Shown: one piece after another, positions 63,555 to 64,000 of the stretch
Layout: every line of letters begins with the position of its first letter
Numbering within the stretch: the first letter of the stretch is position 1
Assembly (NCBI GenBank): GCA_050295975.1
Contig: JBNKQR010000002.1
Span: 38,878 to 102,877, forward strand
Length of the DNA: 64,000 nt
Source of the DNA: JAPHTQ01 sp050295975
GTDB lineage: Bacteria; Pseudomonadota; Gammaproteobacteria; Thiohalomonadales; Thiohalomonadaceae
Direction of reading: 5' to 3'
The notes under the pieces: model-generated
The model's input: the letters and a program-made list of their open reading frames with translations, nothing else
Database searches by the model: none
What the model was told of the DNA's origin: nothing
Translations under genes and position numbers: made by a program

Positions 63555-64000
63555 CTACTTCTTCGCCGGCGGGCAATCCTCTGTAGTACAGCGGGACAAC
63601 AAAGGCCGCAGCAACAATGGCGCCAACACTGTCGTCACCACCGCCATGATGACCACGGCGGAGAAGAGGTTCTGCACAATCTCCGGCACCGGCTGCGGCT
63701 GGTCAAACAAGCCAGCACGCAGGGCGATATCGGCGATGATCAACTCCACCGCCCCACGGGCACTCATACCGATCCCCACCGCCGTCGCCTCGCGACGACT
63801 GTAACCCATCAGTAATGCAGGCAACCCGGCACCGAGCAGCTTGCCGAAAAAGAGGGCATGGTTCGCGAACTGGTGGGCGTCATCCGGACCACTGCTAAAG
63901 ATATCGGCGCGTTGATCGATCAAAATCTGCAGTCGGCCCTGGGCGAAAGAGACGATGGGTTCCTAAAGGAGATAGCCGAGCAGAATCAGTTCCCGGCCAT
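63555..64000 (-). pseudogene. Cation/proton antiporter fragment with internal stop (edge of window)
   Basis: The C-terminal part of a CPA2/KefB-like antiporter is clear (FFGKLLGAGLPALLMGYSRREATAVGIGMSARGAVELIIADIAL). In the same frame a TAG at 63963-63965 sits between ELILLGYLL and EPIVSFAQG. No ATG or GTG start follows it until far into the conserved part. Either the gene is broken here, or the downstream part uses a TTG start at 63923. The window ends 35 bases later, so the N-terminus cannot be judged. Confidence 0.55.

Overview
The window looks like chromosome of a gammaproteobacterium. It carries gamma-type gshA, greB, arfB, a DsbB-like protein, a BvgS-like hybrid kinase, RstAB-like regulators and many HD-GYP proteins. 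The redox, cytochrome and signalling content would fit a sulfur-oxidising, Chromatiales-like bacterium, but no taxonomic marker is present, so this is inference. No rRNA, tRNA, CRISPR array or integrase gene was seen.

Layout. (1) 1-2895, minus strand: three short transcription units, each with the same promoter-like motif TGTAAGG-N15-CGAC(T/A). They are {NPC-repeat protein + thioredoxin-like}, {NPC-repeat cytochrome c + DUF302 protein} and {peroxiredoxin + membrane thioredoxin}. Together they look like one stress regulon driven by an ECF-type sigma factor. (2) 3218-5743: a cytosolic PAS/GAF/HD-GYP sensor. (3) 11502-5763: a tightly coupled six-gene operon for an RstA/RstB-like two-component pair, a TonB-dependent receptor, ExbB, ExbD and TonB. 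(4) 11605-19083: accessory genes, most of unknown function, preceded by a hairpin-rich leader RNA and separated by a dispersed repeat. (5) about 19100-26940: at least ten small genes, all on the minus strand, separated by attC-like sites. This is an integron cassette array without an integrase (a CALIN), with palindromic REP-like elements at or beside some attC positions. (6) 27221-43833: a signalling block with a BvgS-like hybrid kinase and its HD-GYP response regulator, a GAF/PAS hybrid kinase, and a giant 2235-residue PAS/GAF hybrid kinase followed by a second HD-GYP regulator. (7) 43913-64000: mostly housekeeping or conserved genes (AraC/GyrI regulator, cytochrome c'-like lipoprotein, gshA, PQQ-dependent dehydrogenase, dienelactone hydrolase, radical SAM enzyme, greB, arfB, EgtB-like enzyme, DsbB-like protein, VOC protein, DUF3025). 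This part also holds a strong candidate small RNA (50800-50940, minus strand) with Csr/Rsm-like GGA loops, a HAD protein that has lost its catalytic aspartates, and a broken cation/proton antiporter at the right edge.

How the genes work together (inference). The left cluster probably handles thiol or metal stress in the periplasm. The TonB operon joins sensing and uptake of one unknown ligand. The signalling block feeds several sensory inputs into c-di-GMP hydrolysis through three HD-GYP proteins.
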